Source: Miltoncostaea marina (GTDB taxonomy: Bacteria; Actinomycetota; Thermoleophilia; Miltoncostaeales; Miltoncostaeaceae). Taken from it: 64,000 nt of DNA. Made by a program: the position numbers and the translations under genes. The stretch spans positions 1,116,001 to 1,180,000 of the forward strand of contig NZ_CP064655.1 in NCBI RefSeq assembly GCF_018141525.1. The letters run 5' to 3'. Positions within the stretch are counted from its first letter, which is position 1, and every line of letters starts with the position of its first letter. Under the pieces are notes generated by a model. The model had not been told where the DNA came from, searched no databases, and worked only from the letters and a program-made list of their open reading frames with translations. Of the stretch, positions 23,442 through 31,305 are shown piece by piece.

Positions 23442-24983
23442 TCACTGTACCAACGCGTCCTCCAGCTCCTGCCCGGCGGGCGGGGGCGCCGCGGCGCGCG
23501 GCAGGCTGGCGACCGCGTTGCGGCCGGCGCCCTTGGCCAGGTAGAGCGCCCGGTCGGCGCGGCGCAGCAGGCCCTCGGTGTCGCGCGCGTCGCCGGGCAG
23601 GGTCGCCACGCCCAGCGAAGCCGTCACCGCGATCTCGGGCACGGTGGCCGCCGCGGTGCGCTGCACCCGGGCGCGCACGCGCTCGGCGATGACGAGCGCC
23701 TCGTCGCGGTCGGCCTCCTGGCAGAGCAGGATGAACTCGTCGCCGCCGATGCGGCACAGCAGGTCGCCCAGGCGCATGTCCTCGGCGACCGCCGCCGCGA
23801 TGGCGCGCAGCAGCTCGTCGCCCGTGCCGTGGCCCAGGCGGTCGTTGACCTCCTTGAAGTGGTCGAGGTCGAGCGCGACCACCGACAGCGCGTGGCCGCC
23901 CCGCAGGGCGCGGGCCACGGCGCGGTCGGCCTCCTCGGACAGGAAGCGCCGGTTGTAGGCGCCGGTCAGGGGGTCGGTCACCAGCAGGCGGTCGCGCTCG
24001 GCGATCAGCCCGCGCGCCACCTTCAGGGTCTCCATCGCGCGGGCGGCCATCAGCACCGCCGCCGCGCCGGCCGCGGCCCGCGCCTCCGGCGTGCTGACGG
24101 TGACGCCCGCGGCCACGACGGCGGTGCCGAGCAGGAAGGGGATCGTCTGGCTCCAGGCCGGGGGGGCGTCGTGCACGCCCGCGCCCCAGGCGCGCTCGGG
24201 CGCGCGGCGGCGGGCCACGCCGGCCGCGATCCAGCACCAGGCGGCCGCCACGTAGGTCGCGGCGGCGGCGAGCCGCATCGGCTCGCCGACGACGGTCTCC
24301 AGCAGGTAGAGCAGGCCCGCGGCCGCCTGCAGGGCGAAGGCGGCGACGAGGTGGCGCAGCCAGCCGGGGGCGTCGTCGCGGTGGCGCAGCACGATCCAGC
24401 CGAGCGTGGCCAGGCACACCAGATCGAGGGTGGGGTAGAGCGAGCCGACCGCCGCGTCGGCGAGCCCGTCGCCCGAGCGCTCGGCGGCCGGGGCGATGGC
24501 GGTCATCCAGGCCAGCGCGGCGAGCGCCACGGTGGCCAGCAGGCCGTCGAGCGCGCCCTGCCAGCCGCGCTCGGGGCGCAGGCGGCGGTAGAGCAGCACC
24601 ACGGCGGTCAGCACCGGCACGTAGAAGCCGAGCCAGCCCGCGTCGAGCGGCCCCACCTCCGGCACCTCGATCCCGGCGCCGAGCAGGCCGGCGTAGAGGC
24701 CGTCGGTGAGCGCCCACAGCGACTGGCCGGCGGCGAACAGGGCCCACACCAGGCGGGCCCGCCCGCGGGTGTGCGCCGCGGCGGCGGCGCAGGCCGCCGC
24801 CGCGCCCGCCTGGGCCAGCGACTGGGCCCAGTGCCCCAGCGCGGCGGCCTCCACCAGCCGGGGGGCGACCAGGCCCGCCGTGACCAGCGCGGCGACGGAC
24901 GCGATCGCCCAGGCGACGAGGATGCGCGGGGGCCTCATGCAGAGGGGATCGGCGCCGGCGGGCATTTCCTTACTGGCGCTCAA
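23442..24983 (-). CDS. Membrane diguanylate cyclase (GGDEF)
   Basis: 513 aa. The first ~330 residues hold about nine hydrophobic spans, as in MHYT/MASE-like sensor regions, with no soluble sensor domain. The GGDEF domain (~345-495) has 'DPLTGAYNRRFLSEEADR', 'VVALDLDHFKEVNDRLGHGTGDELL' split across the substrate loops, the product-inhibition motif RLGD five residues before IGGDEF, and 'LLRRADRALYLAKGAGRN'. It should make c-di-GMP and be feedback-inhibited. ATG 24983 is the first start; an ATG at 24965 is also possible. Confidence 0.92.
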   Translation of the reverse strand: MSASKEMPAGADPLCMRPPRILVAWAIASVAALVTAGLVAPRLVEAAALGHWAQSLAQAGAAAACAAAAAHTRGRARLVWALFAAGQSLWALTDGLYAGLLGAGIEVPEVGPLDAGWLGFYVPVLTAVVLLYRRLRPERGWQGALDGLLATVALAALAWMTAIAPAAERSGDGLADAAVGSLYPTLDLVCLATLGWIVLRHRDDAPGWLRHLVAAFALQAAAGLLYLLETVVGEPMRLAAAATYVAAAWCWIAAGVARRRAPERAWGAGVHDAPPAWSQTIPFLLGTAVVAAGVTVSTPEARAAAGAAAVLMAARAMETLKVARGLIAERDRLLVTDPLTGAYNRRFLSEEADRAVARALRGGHALSVVALDLDHFKEVNDRLGHGTGDELLRAIAAAVAEDMRLGDLLCRIGGDEFILLCQEADRDEALVIAERVRARVQRTAAATVPEIAVTASLGVATLPGDARDTEGLLRRADRALYLAKGAGRNAVASLPRAAAPPPAGQELEDALVQ

Positions 24984-25004
24984 CTATCTGCCGACGTCAG
25001 GAAA

Positions 25005-25910
25005 TCAACGCGCGGCGAGGCCCTCGGCGTGCAGCCGGCGCACGCGGGCCATGTTCTCGGGGTCCGGGCCCGTGCCGTCCATGCCCGGCACCTCGAGGAT
25101 CACCGGCAGCCCCTGCAGCTCGGGGCAGCCCAGGATGCGGCGCATGCCGTCCTCGCCGATCTCGCCGTCCCCGATGTTCTCGTGGCGGTCGCGGTTGGAG
25201 GCGAAGCCCACCTTCGAGTCGTTGAGGTGCAGGCAGCGCAGGCGCTCCAGGCCCAGGGTGCGGTCGAAGTCCTCCAGCACCCGGTCGATGCCGCCCTCCT
25301 CGTGCACGGGGTAGCCCGAGGCGAACAGGTGCTGGGTGTCCAGGCAGAAGCCCAGGCGGTCGTGGTGGCCGGCCGCCTCGTAGACCCGCCGCAGCTGCTC
25401 GAAGCTGCGCCCGATGGTGTCGCCGGCGCCGGCCGTGTTCTCGAGGAGGACGTGGCAGTCGCCGGGCGCGGTGTCGAAGGCCTCGGCGATGCCCGCCCCG
25501 ATGCGCGCGATGGCCTCGTCCTCGGTGGAGCCCTTGCACGAGCCCACGTGCAGCACCACGCCGGCCAGACCGAGCCGGTCGCCGATCGTCAGGTGCTGCA
25601 CCAGGCTCTCCACCGAGGCGCGGTAGATGTTGCGGGTGGTGGTGGCCGGCTTGCCCGGCGGGCCCGAGGGCACCTCGCGGTCGGGCGCGCCCAGGTTGAT
25701 CAGGTAGAGGCCGTGGCTCACCAGCGGCGCCAGCCCGGCCTCCTCGGCGCCCGCGCGGAAGGCGGCGATCTCCTCGGCCGTGTGGTCGATCGGCCGCCAG
25801 GTGCGCGGGTTGTGGGTGAACACCTGCAGGCTCTCGCACCCGAGCGCCGTGCCCCGGCCGATCGCCTTGGAGATGCCGCCGGAGGATGAGACGTGGGCGC
25901 CCAATCGCAC
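25005..25910 (-). CDS. nfo: Endonuclease IV (deoxyribonuclease IV)
   Basis: 301 aa TIM-barrel AP endonuclease. Metal ligands sit in 'MRLGAHVSSSGGISKAI', 'PLVSHGLYLINLG', 'GVVLHVGSCKGS', 'VLLENTAGAGDTIG', 'GFCLDTQHLFASGY', 'RCLHLNDSKVGFASNRDRHENIGDG' and 'PVILEVPGMDG', the full set of the family in order. It cleaves DNA 5' of abasic sites in base-excision repair. ATG 25910 lies just before the divergent gltX promoter, so the two genes share a short intergenic region. Confidence 0.95.
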   Translation of the reverse strand: MRLGAHVSSSGGISKAIGRGTALGCESLQVFTHNPRTWRPIDHTAEEIAAFRAGAEEAGLAPLVSHGLYLINLGAPDREVPSGPPGKPATTTRNIYRASVESLVQHLTIGDRLGLAGVVLHVGSCKGSTEDEAIARIGAGIAEAFDTAPGDCHVLLENTAGAGDTIGRSFEQLRRVYEAAGHHDRLGFCLDTQHLFASGYPVHEEGGIDRVLEDFDRTLGLERLRCLHLNDSKVGFASNRDRHENIGDGEIGEDGMRRILGCPELQGLPVILEVPGMDGTGPDPENMARVRRLHAEGLAAR

Positions 25911-25915
25911 ATGGC

Positions 25916-25921
25916 TATCCT
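25916..25921 (+). promoter_or_regulatory. -10 box TATCCT before gltX
   Basis: TATCCT ends 6 nt before GTG 25928. This supports that start rather than an upstream ATG that would run back into nfo. Confidence 0.5.
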
Positions 25922-25927
25922 ACGGAC

Positions 25928-27400
25928 GTGGCACGCAACCGACCCGACATCACCGCCCCCGCCCGGGTGCGCTTCGCGCCCAGCCCGACGGGGAGCCTCC
26001 ACGTGGGCGGCGCGCGCACCGCCCTCTTCAACTGGCTCATCGCCCGCAACACCGGCGGGACCTTCGTGCTGCGGCTGGAGGACACCGACCGGGAGCGCTC
26101 GACCCCCGAGAGCGAGGCCGAAATCCTGCGCTGCCTCGCCTGGCTGGGGCTCGACTGGGACGAGGGCCCGTTCCGCCAGAGCGAGCGCGACGACGTCTAC
26201 GCCGCGGCCGTGGAGCGCCTCAAGGCCGCCGGGGCGATCTACCCGGCCTACGAGACCGACGAGGAGCTCGAGGCCCAGCGCGCCGCCGCGCGCGCCGACA
26301 AGCGCGCCCCGGTGGTGCGCGGCCGCCGCGACCGCGACCCGGCCGAGATCGCCGAGCTCGAGGCGGCCGGCCGCCGGCCGGTGTGGCGCTTCGCGGTCGA
26401 CCCCGGGGGCGAGACGACCATCGAGGACTACGTGCGCGGCACCGTGCGCTTCGGCCACGGGGCGATCGAGGACTTCGTGGTCGCCCGCTCCGACGGCACG
26501 CCGACCTACAACCTGGCCGCCGCGGTCGACGACCTCGAGATGGGCATCACCCACGTGGTCCGCGGCGAGGACCACATCTCCAACACGCCCAAGCAGATGA
26601 TGGTCATCCGGGCGCTGGGCGGCCAGACGCCCGACTACGCCCACATCCCGCTCATCCTGGGGGAGGACAAGAAGCGCCTCTCCAAGCGCCACGGCGCGGC
26701 CTCGGTGGAGGACCTCGAGGCCGCCGGGTTCCTGCCGCGCGCCGCGATCAACGCGCTGGCGCTGCTCGGCTGGAGCTTCGACGACAAGACCACGATGTTC
26801 ACGGTCGACGAGCTGGTCGAGAAGTTCTCGATCACCCGGGTCTCGAAGAGCCCGGCGATCTTCGACATGAAGAAGCTGAAGGTCATCAACGGCCGCCACC
26901 TGCGGCTGATGGCCAACGACGAGTTCACCGATGCGCTCGCCGGCTGGCTGCGCTCGACCGGCTACCTGGACGGCAAGGGCCCCGAGGCCGAGGAGCTGGT
27001 CCGCGCCAGCGCGCCGCTCGTGAAGCGCAAGATCTCCACCTTCGCCGAGTACGACGACCTGGCCGGCTGGCTCTTCCGGCCGCTCGAGATCGAGCCCGAG
27101 GCCTGGGAGACGCTCACCCGCGACGTGCGCCACTCGATCCAGGTGATCGGCGGCGGCCTCGGCCGGCTGGAGCAGCTGCCCGAGTGGACCGTCGAGGCGA
27201 TCAAGGAGGCGCTCCAGGACCAGCTCCACATCATGGGCGAGGCCGCCCGCGACTTCCTGGAGCCCCAGCGCATCGCCATCACCGGCCGCACCGTGTCGAC
27301 CGGCACCTACGAGAGCCTGGCCCTGCTCGGGCGCGAGGAGTCGTTCCGCCGCTACCGCGAGACCCTCGCCAAGCTCGCCGAGCTGTGGGCCGCGGCCTGA
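25928..27400 (+). CDS. gltX: Glutamyl-tRNA synthetase
   Basis: 490 aa class I synthetase. The HIGH motif is in 'FAPSPTGSLHVGGARTALF' near residue 15-33, the 'LRLEDTDRERSTPE' block follows, 'GEDHISNTPKQ' and the KMSKS-type loop 'KKRLSKRHGAASVEDL' lie near 240-260, and the anticodon-binding helical bundle fills 330-490. The length is normal. It charges tRNA-Glu, or both tRNA-Glu and tRNA-Gln where GatCAB is used. The GTG start follows the TATCCT box. A small membrane-protein gene comes next. Confidence 0.96.
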   Translation: MARNRPDITAPARVRFAPSPTGSLHVGGARTALFNWLIARNTGGTFVLRLEDTDRERSTPESEAEILRCLAWLGLDWDEGPFRQSERDDVYAAAVERLKAAGAIYPAYETDEELEAQRAAARADKRAPVVRGRRDRDPAEIAELEAAGRRPVWRFAVDPGGETTIEDYVRGTVRFGHGAIEDFVVARSDGTPTYNLAAAVDDLEMGITHVVRGEDHISNTPKQMMVIRALGGQTPDYAHIPLILGEDKKRLSKRHGAASVEDLEAAGFLPRAAINALALLGWSFDDKTTMFTVDELVEKFSITRVSKSPAIFDMKKLKVINGRHLRLMANDEFTDALAGWLRSTGYLDGKGPEAEELVRASAPLVKRKISTFAEYDDLAGWLFRPLEIEPEAWETLTRDVRHSIQVIGGGLGRLEQLPEWTVEAIKEALQDQLHIMGEAARDFLEPQRIAITGRTVSTGTYESLALLGREESFRRYRETLAKLAELWAAA

Positions 27401-27417
27401 GCGGGCACGTGACGCGC

Positions 27418-27909
27418 ATGAACTTCGGCCCCGGCACCTACCGCTCGCTGATGATCGCGGCGGCCTGGATCTTCGGCGTCTTCCTCGTCGTGGCCTTCGT
27501 CTGGCGGCGCGCCGACGCCGATCAGGACACGCTCGGCATCGTCGCCGGCGTCGCCGCCTACCTCTTCCTGGCCGTCGCCGCGGTGATCCTGGTGCGCGGC
27601 TGGCGCCGGCGCGGCGCCGACGCCCTCGGCGCGGCCGCCCGCTACGTCGACGGCCACCCCGAGATCCTGCGGGCGGTGGGCCGGCCGATGGCCATCGGCG
27701 AGCCCGAGGGCGAGGTGCCCGGGGGCGAGGGCGCCGCACAGGCCAACCTGGTGGTGCCGGTGCAGGGCCCGGCCGAGGAGGGCGCGGTCGAGCTGGTGAT
27801 GGCGCGCATCAGCCGCGACTGGGAGGTGCTGTCGGCGACCCTCGTGATCGACGGCGACCGCGTGCGCCTCTCCGAGGGCCGCGCGGGCTCCCCGGTGGAC
27901 GACGACTGA
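27418..27909 (+). CDS. Membrane protein with Coa1-like domain
   Basis: 163 aa. Two membrane spans (residues ~10-30 and ~40-60) are followed by 'ARYVDGHPEILRAVGRPMAIGEPEGEV' and a beta-rich tail 'ANLVVPVQGPAEEGAVELVM' then 'WEVLSATLVIDGDRVRL'. The tail has the pattern of the cytochrome-oxidase assembly factor Coa1 and of related bacterial membrane proteins of unknown function. A start at GTG 27409 is equally possible. It follows gltX by 17 nt. Confidence 0.72.
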   Translation: MNFGPGTYRSLMIAAAWIFGVFLVVAFVWRRADADQDTLGIVAGVAAYLFLAVAAVILVRGWRRRGADALGAAARYVDGHPEILRAVGRPMAIGEPEGEVPGGEGAAQANLVVPVQGPAEEGAVELVMARISRDWEVLSATLVIDGDRVRLSEGRAGSPVDDD

Positions 27910-28020
27910 CCCGGGCGGCGATCCTGGGCGGGGGCGCGAGGCCCACGCACGCGTAGCACCACCTCGGGGCGGGCACTCCCGGGGTGGCACCACAGGGCGA
28001 CGGACGACCGGGAGGCGGGC

Positions 28021-28416
28021 ATGGCGGAGTCGAGCGCGGGGCTGCACGAGGCCAGGGAGGACATCCGGCCGGAGACCCTCGACCGCCACCGGGGGATCGT
28101 CTCGCTCATGGAGGAGCTCGAGGCGATGGACTGGTACGACCAGCGCATCGACGCCACCGGCGACGGCGAGCTCAAGGCGGTCCTCGCCCACAACCGCGCC
28201 GAGGAGACCGAGCACGCCGCGATGAGCCTCGAGTGGCTGCGCCGCCACGACCCCGAGCTCGACACCCACCTGCGCCAGTACCTGTTCGCCGACGGGGACA
28301 TCGTCGCCGTGGAGGAGGCGATCGAGGGGGGCGGTGCCGACGCCGGCGCGCCCGGCGCCGGCGCGCCCGACGGCAGCCTCGGCATCGGCGACCTGCGCGG
28401 GACGGTGCGGCCGTGA
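28021..28416 (+). CDS. Encapsulated ferritin-like cargo protein
   Basis: 131 aa. The N-terminal ~95 aa is the short two-helix EncFtn ferroxidase: 'VSLMEELEAMDWYDQRIDAT' and 'AEETEHAAMSLEWLRRHDPELD' carry the Glu/His iron ligands (ExxxxH-type). A Gly/Ala-rich linker then leads to the cargo-loading peptide 'DGSLGIGDLRGTV', matching the SLxIGxLRG targeting tail. It oxidises Fe(II) inside the encapsulin shell. Its stop overlaps the shell gene start by 4 nt. 'GGGAGGCGGGC' precedes the ATG. Confidence 0.93.
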   Translation: MAESSAGLHEAREDIRPETLDRHRGIVSLMEELEAMDWYDQRIDATGDGELKAVLAHNRAEETEHAAMSLEWLRRHDPELDTHLRQYLFADGDIVAVEEAIEGGGADAGAPGAGAPDGSLGIGDLRGTVRP

Positions 28417-29225
28417 ACCACCTCCACCGCGAGCTCGCCCCGATCGGCGAGCGGGCCTGGGACGAGATCACCGAGGAGGCCGGCCGCTCGCTGCGCCACT
28501 TCCTCACCGCCCGCAAGCTGGTCGAGTTCGACGGCCCCCACGGCTGGGACCGCGACGCGCTCGGCCTCGGCCGCGTCACCCACGAGCCCCTCGAGTCCGA
28601 CGTCGAGGGCGTGGAGCCGCGCGTGCGGCTCGTCCAGCCGCTCACCGAGCTGCGCACGCCGTTCACCCTCAGCCGCGACGAGATCGACGCGGCCGAGCGC
28701 GGCGCCCCCGACGCCGACTGGGACCCCGTCATCGACGCCGCCCGGCGCGCCGCGCTGGCCGAGGACCACCTCGTCTTCCGCGGCTCCGCCGCCGCCGGCG
28801 TGCGGGGCATCGTGCAGACCTCGCCGCACGAGCCGATCATCATCGGCCACGACTACGACGACTACCCCAAGCACGTCGCCCTCGCCATCGAGCGCCTGAA
28901 GCGCGCCGGCGTCTCCGGGCCCTACGCCATCGCCCTCGGCCCCCGCTGCTACACCGGCGTGATCGAGAGCACCCAGCACGGCGGCTACCCGGTGCTCTCC
29001 CACCTGCGCCTGATCGCCGAGGGCCCCGTCCTCTGGGCCCCCGCCGTGGAGGGCGCCATCGTGATGAGCCAGCGCGGCGGCGACTTCGAGCTGGTCGTGG
29101 GCCAGGACCTCTCCATCGGCTACCTCGACCACGACGCGACCAGCGTGCGGCTCTACCTGGAGGAGTCGCTCACCTTCCGCGCCGCCGGCCCGGAGGCCGC
29201 GATCGCGCTGAGGTACGAGGACTGA
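28413..29225 (+). CDS. Family 1 encapsulin shell protein
   Basis: 270 aa of the HK97-fold linocin-M18/encapsulin family. Recognised blocks: 'LHRELAPIGERAWDEITEEA', 'LRHFLTARKLVEFDGPHGW', 'LTELRTPFTLSRDEIDAAERG', 'GPYAIALGPRCYTGVIES', and the final 'GQDLSIGYLDHDATSVRLYLEES'. It self-assembles into a protein nanocompartment, here with the ferritin-like cargo encoded directly upstream. The GTG start overlaps the cargo stop (GTGA), ensuring coupled synthesis. Confidence 0.95.
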   Translation: MNHLHRELAPIGERAWDEITEEAGRSLRHFLTARKLVEFDGPHGWDRDALGLGRVTHEPLESDVEGVEPRVRLVQPLTELRTPFTLSRDEIDAAERGAPDADWDPVIDAARRAALAEDHLVFRGSAAAGVRGIVQTSPHEPIIIGHDYDDYPKHVALAIERLKRAGVSGPYAIALGPRCYTGVIESTQHGGYPVLSHLRLIAEGPVLWAPAVEGAIVMSQRGGDFELVVGQDLSIGYLDHDATSVRLYLEESLTFRAAGPEAAIALRYED

Positions 29226-29232
29226 CCGGGCG

Positions 29233-29523
29233 TCAGAGGTCTGTCAGGAGAACCATGAACGCTGCCGCCGCGCCGGAGACGGCGAGCACGGTGACCGGCC
29301 AGAGCGCGGACCTGATCGCCCTGCGCAGCCGGCCGCGCTGTCCGGGCATGCCCGGTGCGTGGCGGGCGGCTGCGCGGGTGGGCGCCTCGCGAAGCTCGCC
29401 CGGGATGTCCGACAGGTCGCGGGCGAGCGCCTGCAGCGTCCGGAGCGACTCAGCCAGGGAGCCCCACCGCCCGTTTCCTCGGCGATCGGCCGTCTCGGGC
29501 AGCCCCGAGGTGTCTCGACTCAT
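29233..29523 (-). CDS. Small membrane-anchored hypothetical protein
   Basis: 96 aa. The N-terminal 60 aa is soluble and charged ('SLAESLRTLQALARDLSDIPGE'), and the C-terminus has a single span 'LWPVTVLAVSGAAAAFMVLL'. It is the second gene of the minus-strand pair with the glycosyltransferase, overlapping it by 4 nt (ATGA at 29520-29523). I recognise no family. It may be a membrane adaptor for glycan assembly, which is inference from context. Confidence 0.65.
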   Translation of the reverse strand: MSRDTSGLPETADRRGNGRWGSLAESLRTLQALARDLSDIPGELREAPTRAAARHAPGMPGQRGRLRRAIRSALWPVTVLAVSGAAAAFMVLLTDL

Positions 29524-31244
29524 GACGGAGCCCGGGCGGTCAGGAGCAGGTTCATCGGCAGCGTCCGGCCCGAGCGGGCCGTGCGCTCGTCGAGAAGGGT
29601 CATCGCCGCGCAGGCGCCGTTGAGGGCGACGTACACGGCCGCGAACGTCGCGCGGATCACGGCCCGCGCCGGCCCGCGGGCGAGGATCGTCTCGAGCCCG
29701 CTGAGCATCTCGCCGGTGAGCGTCGCCCAGGCCACGGTGCGCCCACCGTTCTCCACGATCGTGACGTCGTCCCAGGCTCGGAAAAGGGCGGCCAGCGAGG
29801 GCCCGGTCCAGCGGTGCTCCAAGACCGCGCGGTCGTACTCCCACACCAGCGGGACGGCGATCACCGCGTGGCCGCCCGGCCGCAGCACCCGGGCGATCTC
29901 AGTGACCGCATGCGGCGGGTCGGGGGCGTAGTGGAACGCTTCGATGCACATCACGACGTCGAACGAATCGTCGCCGAACGGCAGGAACTCGCTGCTCACA
30001 ACGTCCGCCCGGCCGTATCGGTCCTCGATGTCCATCCCGGTGATGCGGGAGCCGGCCGGCAGGAGGTCGTCGTAGGGCCGGCTGCCGCAGAAGACGTCGA
30101 GGACGTCCAATCCCCCCGGCCGGGGTGGCAGGGCGCCGAGCGCGCCGCTGAGATCGCGTACGAGCCGCCGGATGTGGAGGTAGTCGAACTGCGTCGGGCG
30201 TGGTCGCCGCCGGCTGCGGCGAATCCGCTCGACCTCGTCCAGCGCGATGCGGCGGCGTGACGCCTCCCTGGCGCTCCCGTCCTCCCGGAGCCAGTCCGGC
30301 GGGGCGGTGTCGTCCGCCGGCTCGCCGCCACCATGCCGTCGATCGAGCGTCCCGATCAGGGCGTCGCCGGGACCGCCGAGCAGCGATGCGCCCGCGCGCA
30401 GGAGGTTTCCAGGGCTCCGGCCGGCCCACGCGGCGCGCAGGTACTCGCGCGCCGCGGCGCGCCGACGGCGTCCGCGTCGGAACGCGGTCGCCGTCCACCC
30501 GTGGAAGCGCACCGAGTCGATCACCACGCCACGCGCCGCGGCCAGATCGCGATGCTTCGAGCGAACGTGGCGAAATTCCTCGATGACATCATTCGGATCG
30601 GTGAGCACCATGTTGGTCGGATGGAGGACGTATCCGACGAGGATCTCGGGGCAGGCGACGGCTTGGCCTGCGGCGGCCAGCCGGATCCACATGTCCCAGT
30701 CGGCGCACTGGAACAACCGCTCGTCGAAGCCGCCGAGCTCGCGGACGAGGCTGGTCCTCGCCATGACGGTGGATGCCCCCGCATGCACGACGTTCCCGGC
30801 GAGCAGCTGCTCGAGGATCGCCTCGTCGGACGGCGCGGCGTGCCGGGCGAGCGGGCGTCCGGCGGGGTCGACGTCGACGACGCCGCAGTACGACCACTGC
30901 GCCCCGGCCCGTCGCAGGGCGCCGAGCTGGGTGCTGAGCTTGTGAGGCGCCCAGATATCGTCGTCGTCGAGGAAGGACACCCACTCCCCGCGTGCGTGCG
31001 CGATGCCGAGGTTCCGGGCGCGCGCCACGCCGTTGCCGTCCGCGCGGAGCGTCCGGACGCGCGAATCCGTCTGCTCCTCGAGCCAGCGGGGCGTGTCGTC
31101 GATCGAACCGTCATCCACGACGACGACCTCGAGCGAGACGTCCTCCTGTCGCAGCACCCGGTCGAGCGTCGTGGCGAGCATCGCGCGTCGGTCGCGGGTG
31201 GGGAGCACGACGCTGATGAGCGGCGGCGCGGCTGAGGTGCCCAT
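29520..31244 (-). CDS. GT2 glycosyltransferase fused to SAM methyltransferase
   Basis: 574 aa. Residues ~5-230 are a GT-A glycosyltransferase: 'ISVVLPTRDRRAMLATTLDR', 'VVVVDDGSIDDTPRWL', 'WVSFLDDDDIWAPHKL', and 'RLFQCADWDMWIRLAAAG'. Residues ~370-574 are a class I SAM methyltransferase: 'LDVLDVFCGSRPYDDLLPAG', 'RADVVSSEFLPFGDDSFDVVMCIEAF' split across motif II-III, and 'RVLRPGGHAVIAVPLVWE'. The linker is basic. It probably builds or modifies a surface glycan. The upstream ATG at 31244 is chosen as the start because the sequence before it is not conserved-looking. It is divergent from the phosphotransferase gene. Confidence 0.87.
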   Translation of the reverse strand: MGTSAAPPLISVVLPTRDRRAMLATTLDRVLRQEDVSLEVVVVDDGSIDDTPRWLEEQTDSRVRTLRADGNGVARARNLGIAHARGEWVSFLDDDDIWAPHKLSTQLGALRRAGAQWSYCGVVDVDPAGRPLARHAAPSDEAILEQLLAGNVVHAGASTVMARTSLVRELGGFDERLFQCADWDMWIRLAAAGQAVACPEILVGYVLHPTNMVLTDPNDVIEEFRHVRSKHRDLAAARGVVIDSVRFHGWTATAFRRGRRRRAAAREYLRAAWAGRSPGNLLRAGASLLGGPGDALIGTLDRRHGGGEPADDTAPPDWLREDGSAREASRRRIALDEVERIRRSRRRPRPTQFDYLHIRRLVRDLSGALGALPPRPGGLDVLDVFCGSRPYDDLLPAGSRITGMDIEDRYGRADVVSSEFLPFGDDSFDVVMCIEAFHYAPDPPHAVTEIARVLRPGGHAVIAVPLVWEYDRAVLEHRWTGPSLAALFRAWDDVTIVENGGRTVAWATLTGEMLSGLETILARGPARAVIRATFAAVYVALNGACAAMTLLDERTARSGRTLPMNLLLTARAPS

Positions 31245-31291
31245 GCGGCTCCAGGGTATCTCAGGCAGGCGTGGCGCTCCGGCACCCGAGG

Positions 31292-31297
31292 TAGGTT
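31292..31297 (+). promoter_or_regulatory. -10 box TAGGTT before the phosphotransferase-like gene
   Basis: TAGGTT ends 8 nt before GTG 31306, in the 61-nt gap between divergent glycan genes. Confidence 0.4.
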
Positions 31298-31305
31298 TCG
31301 CCGAC

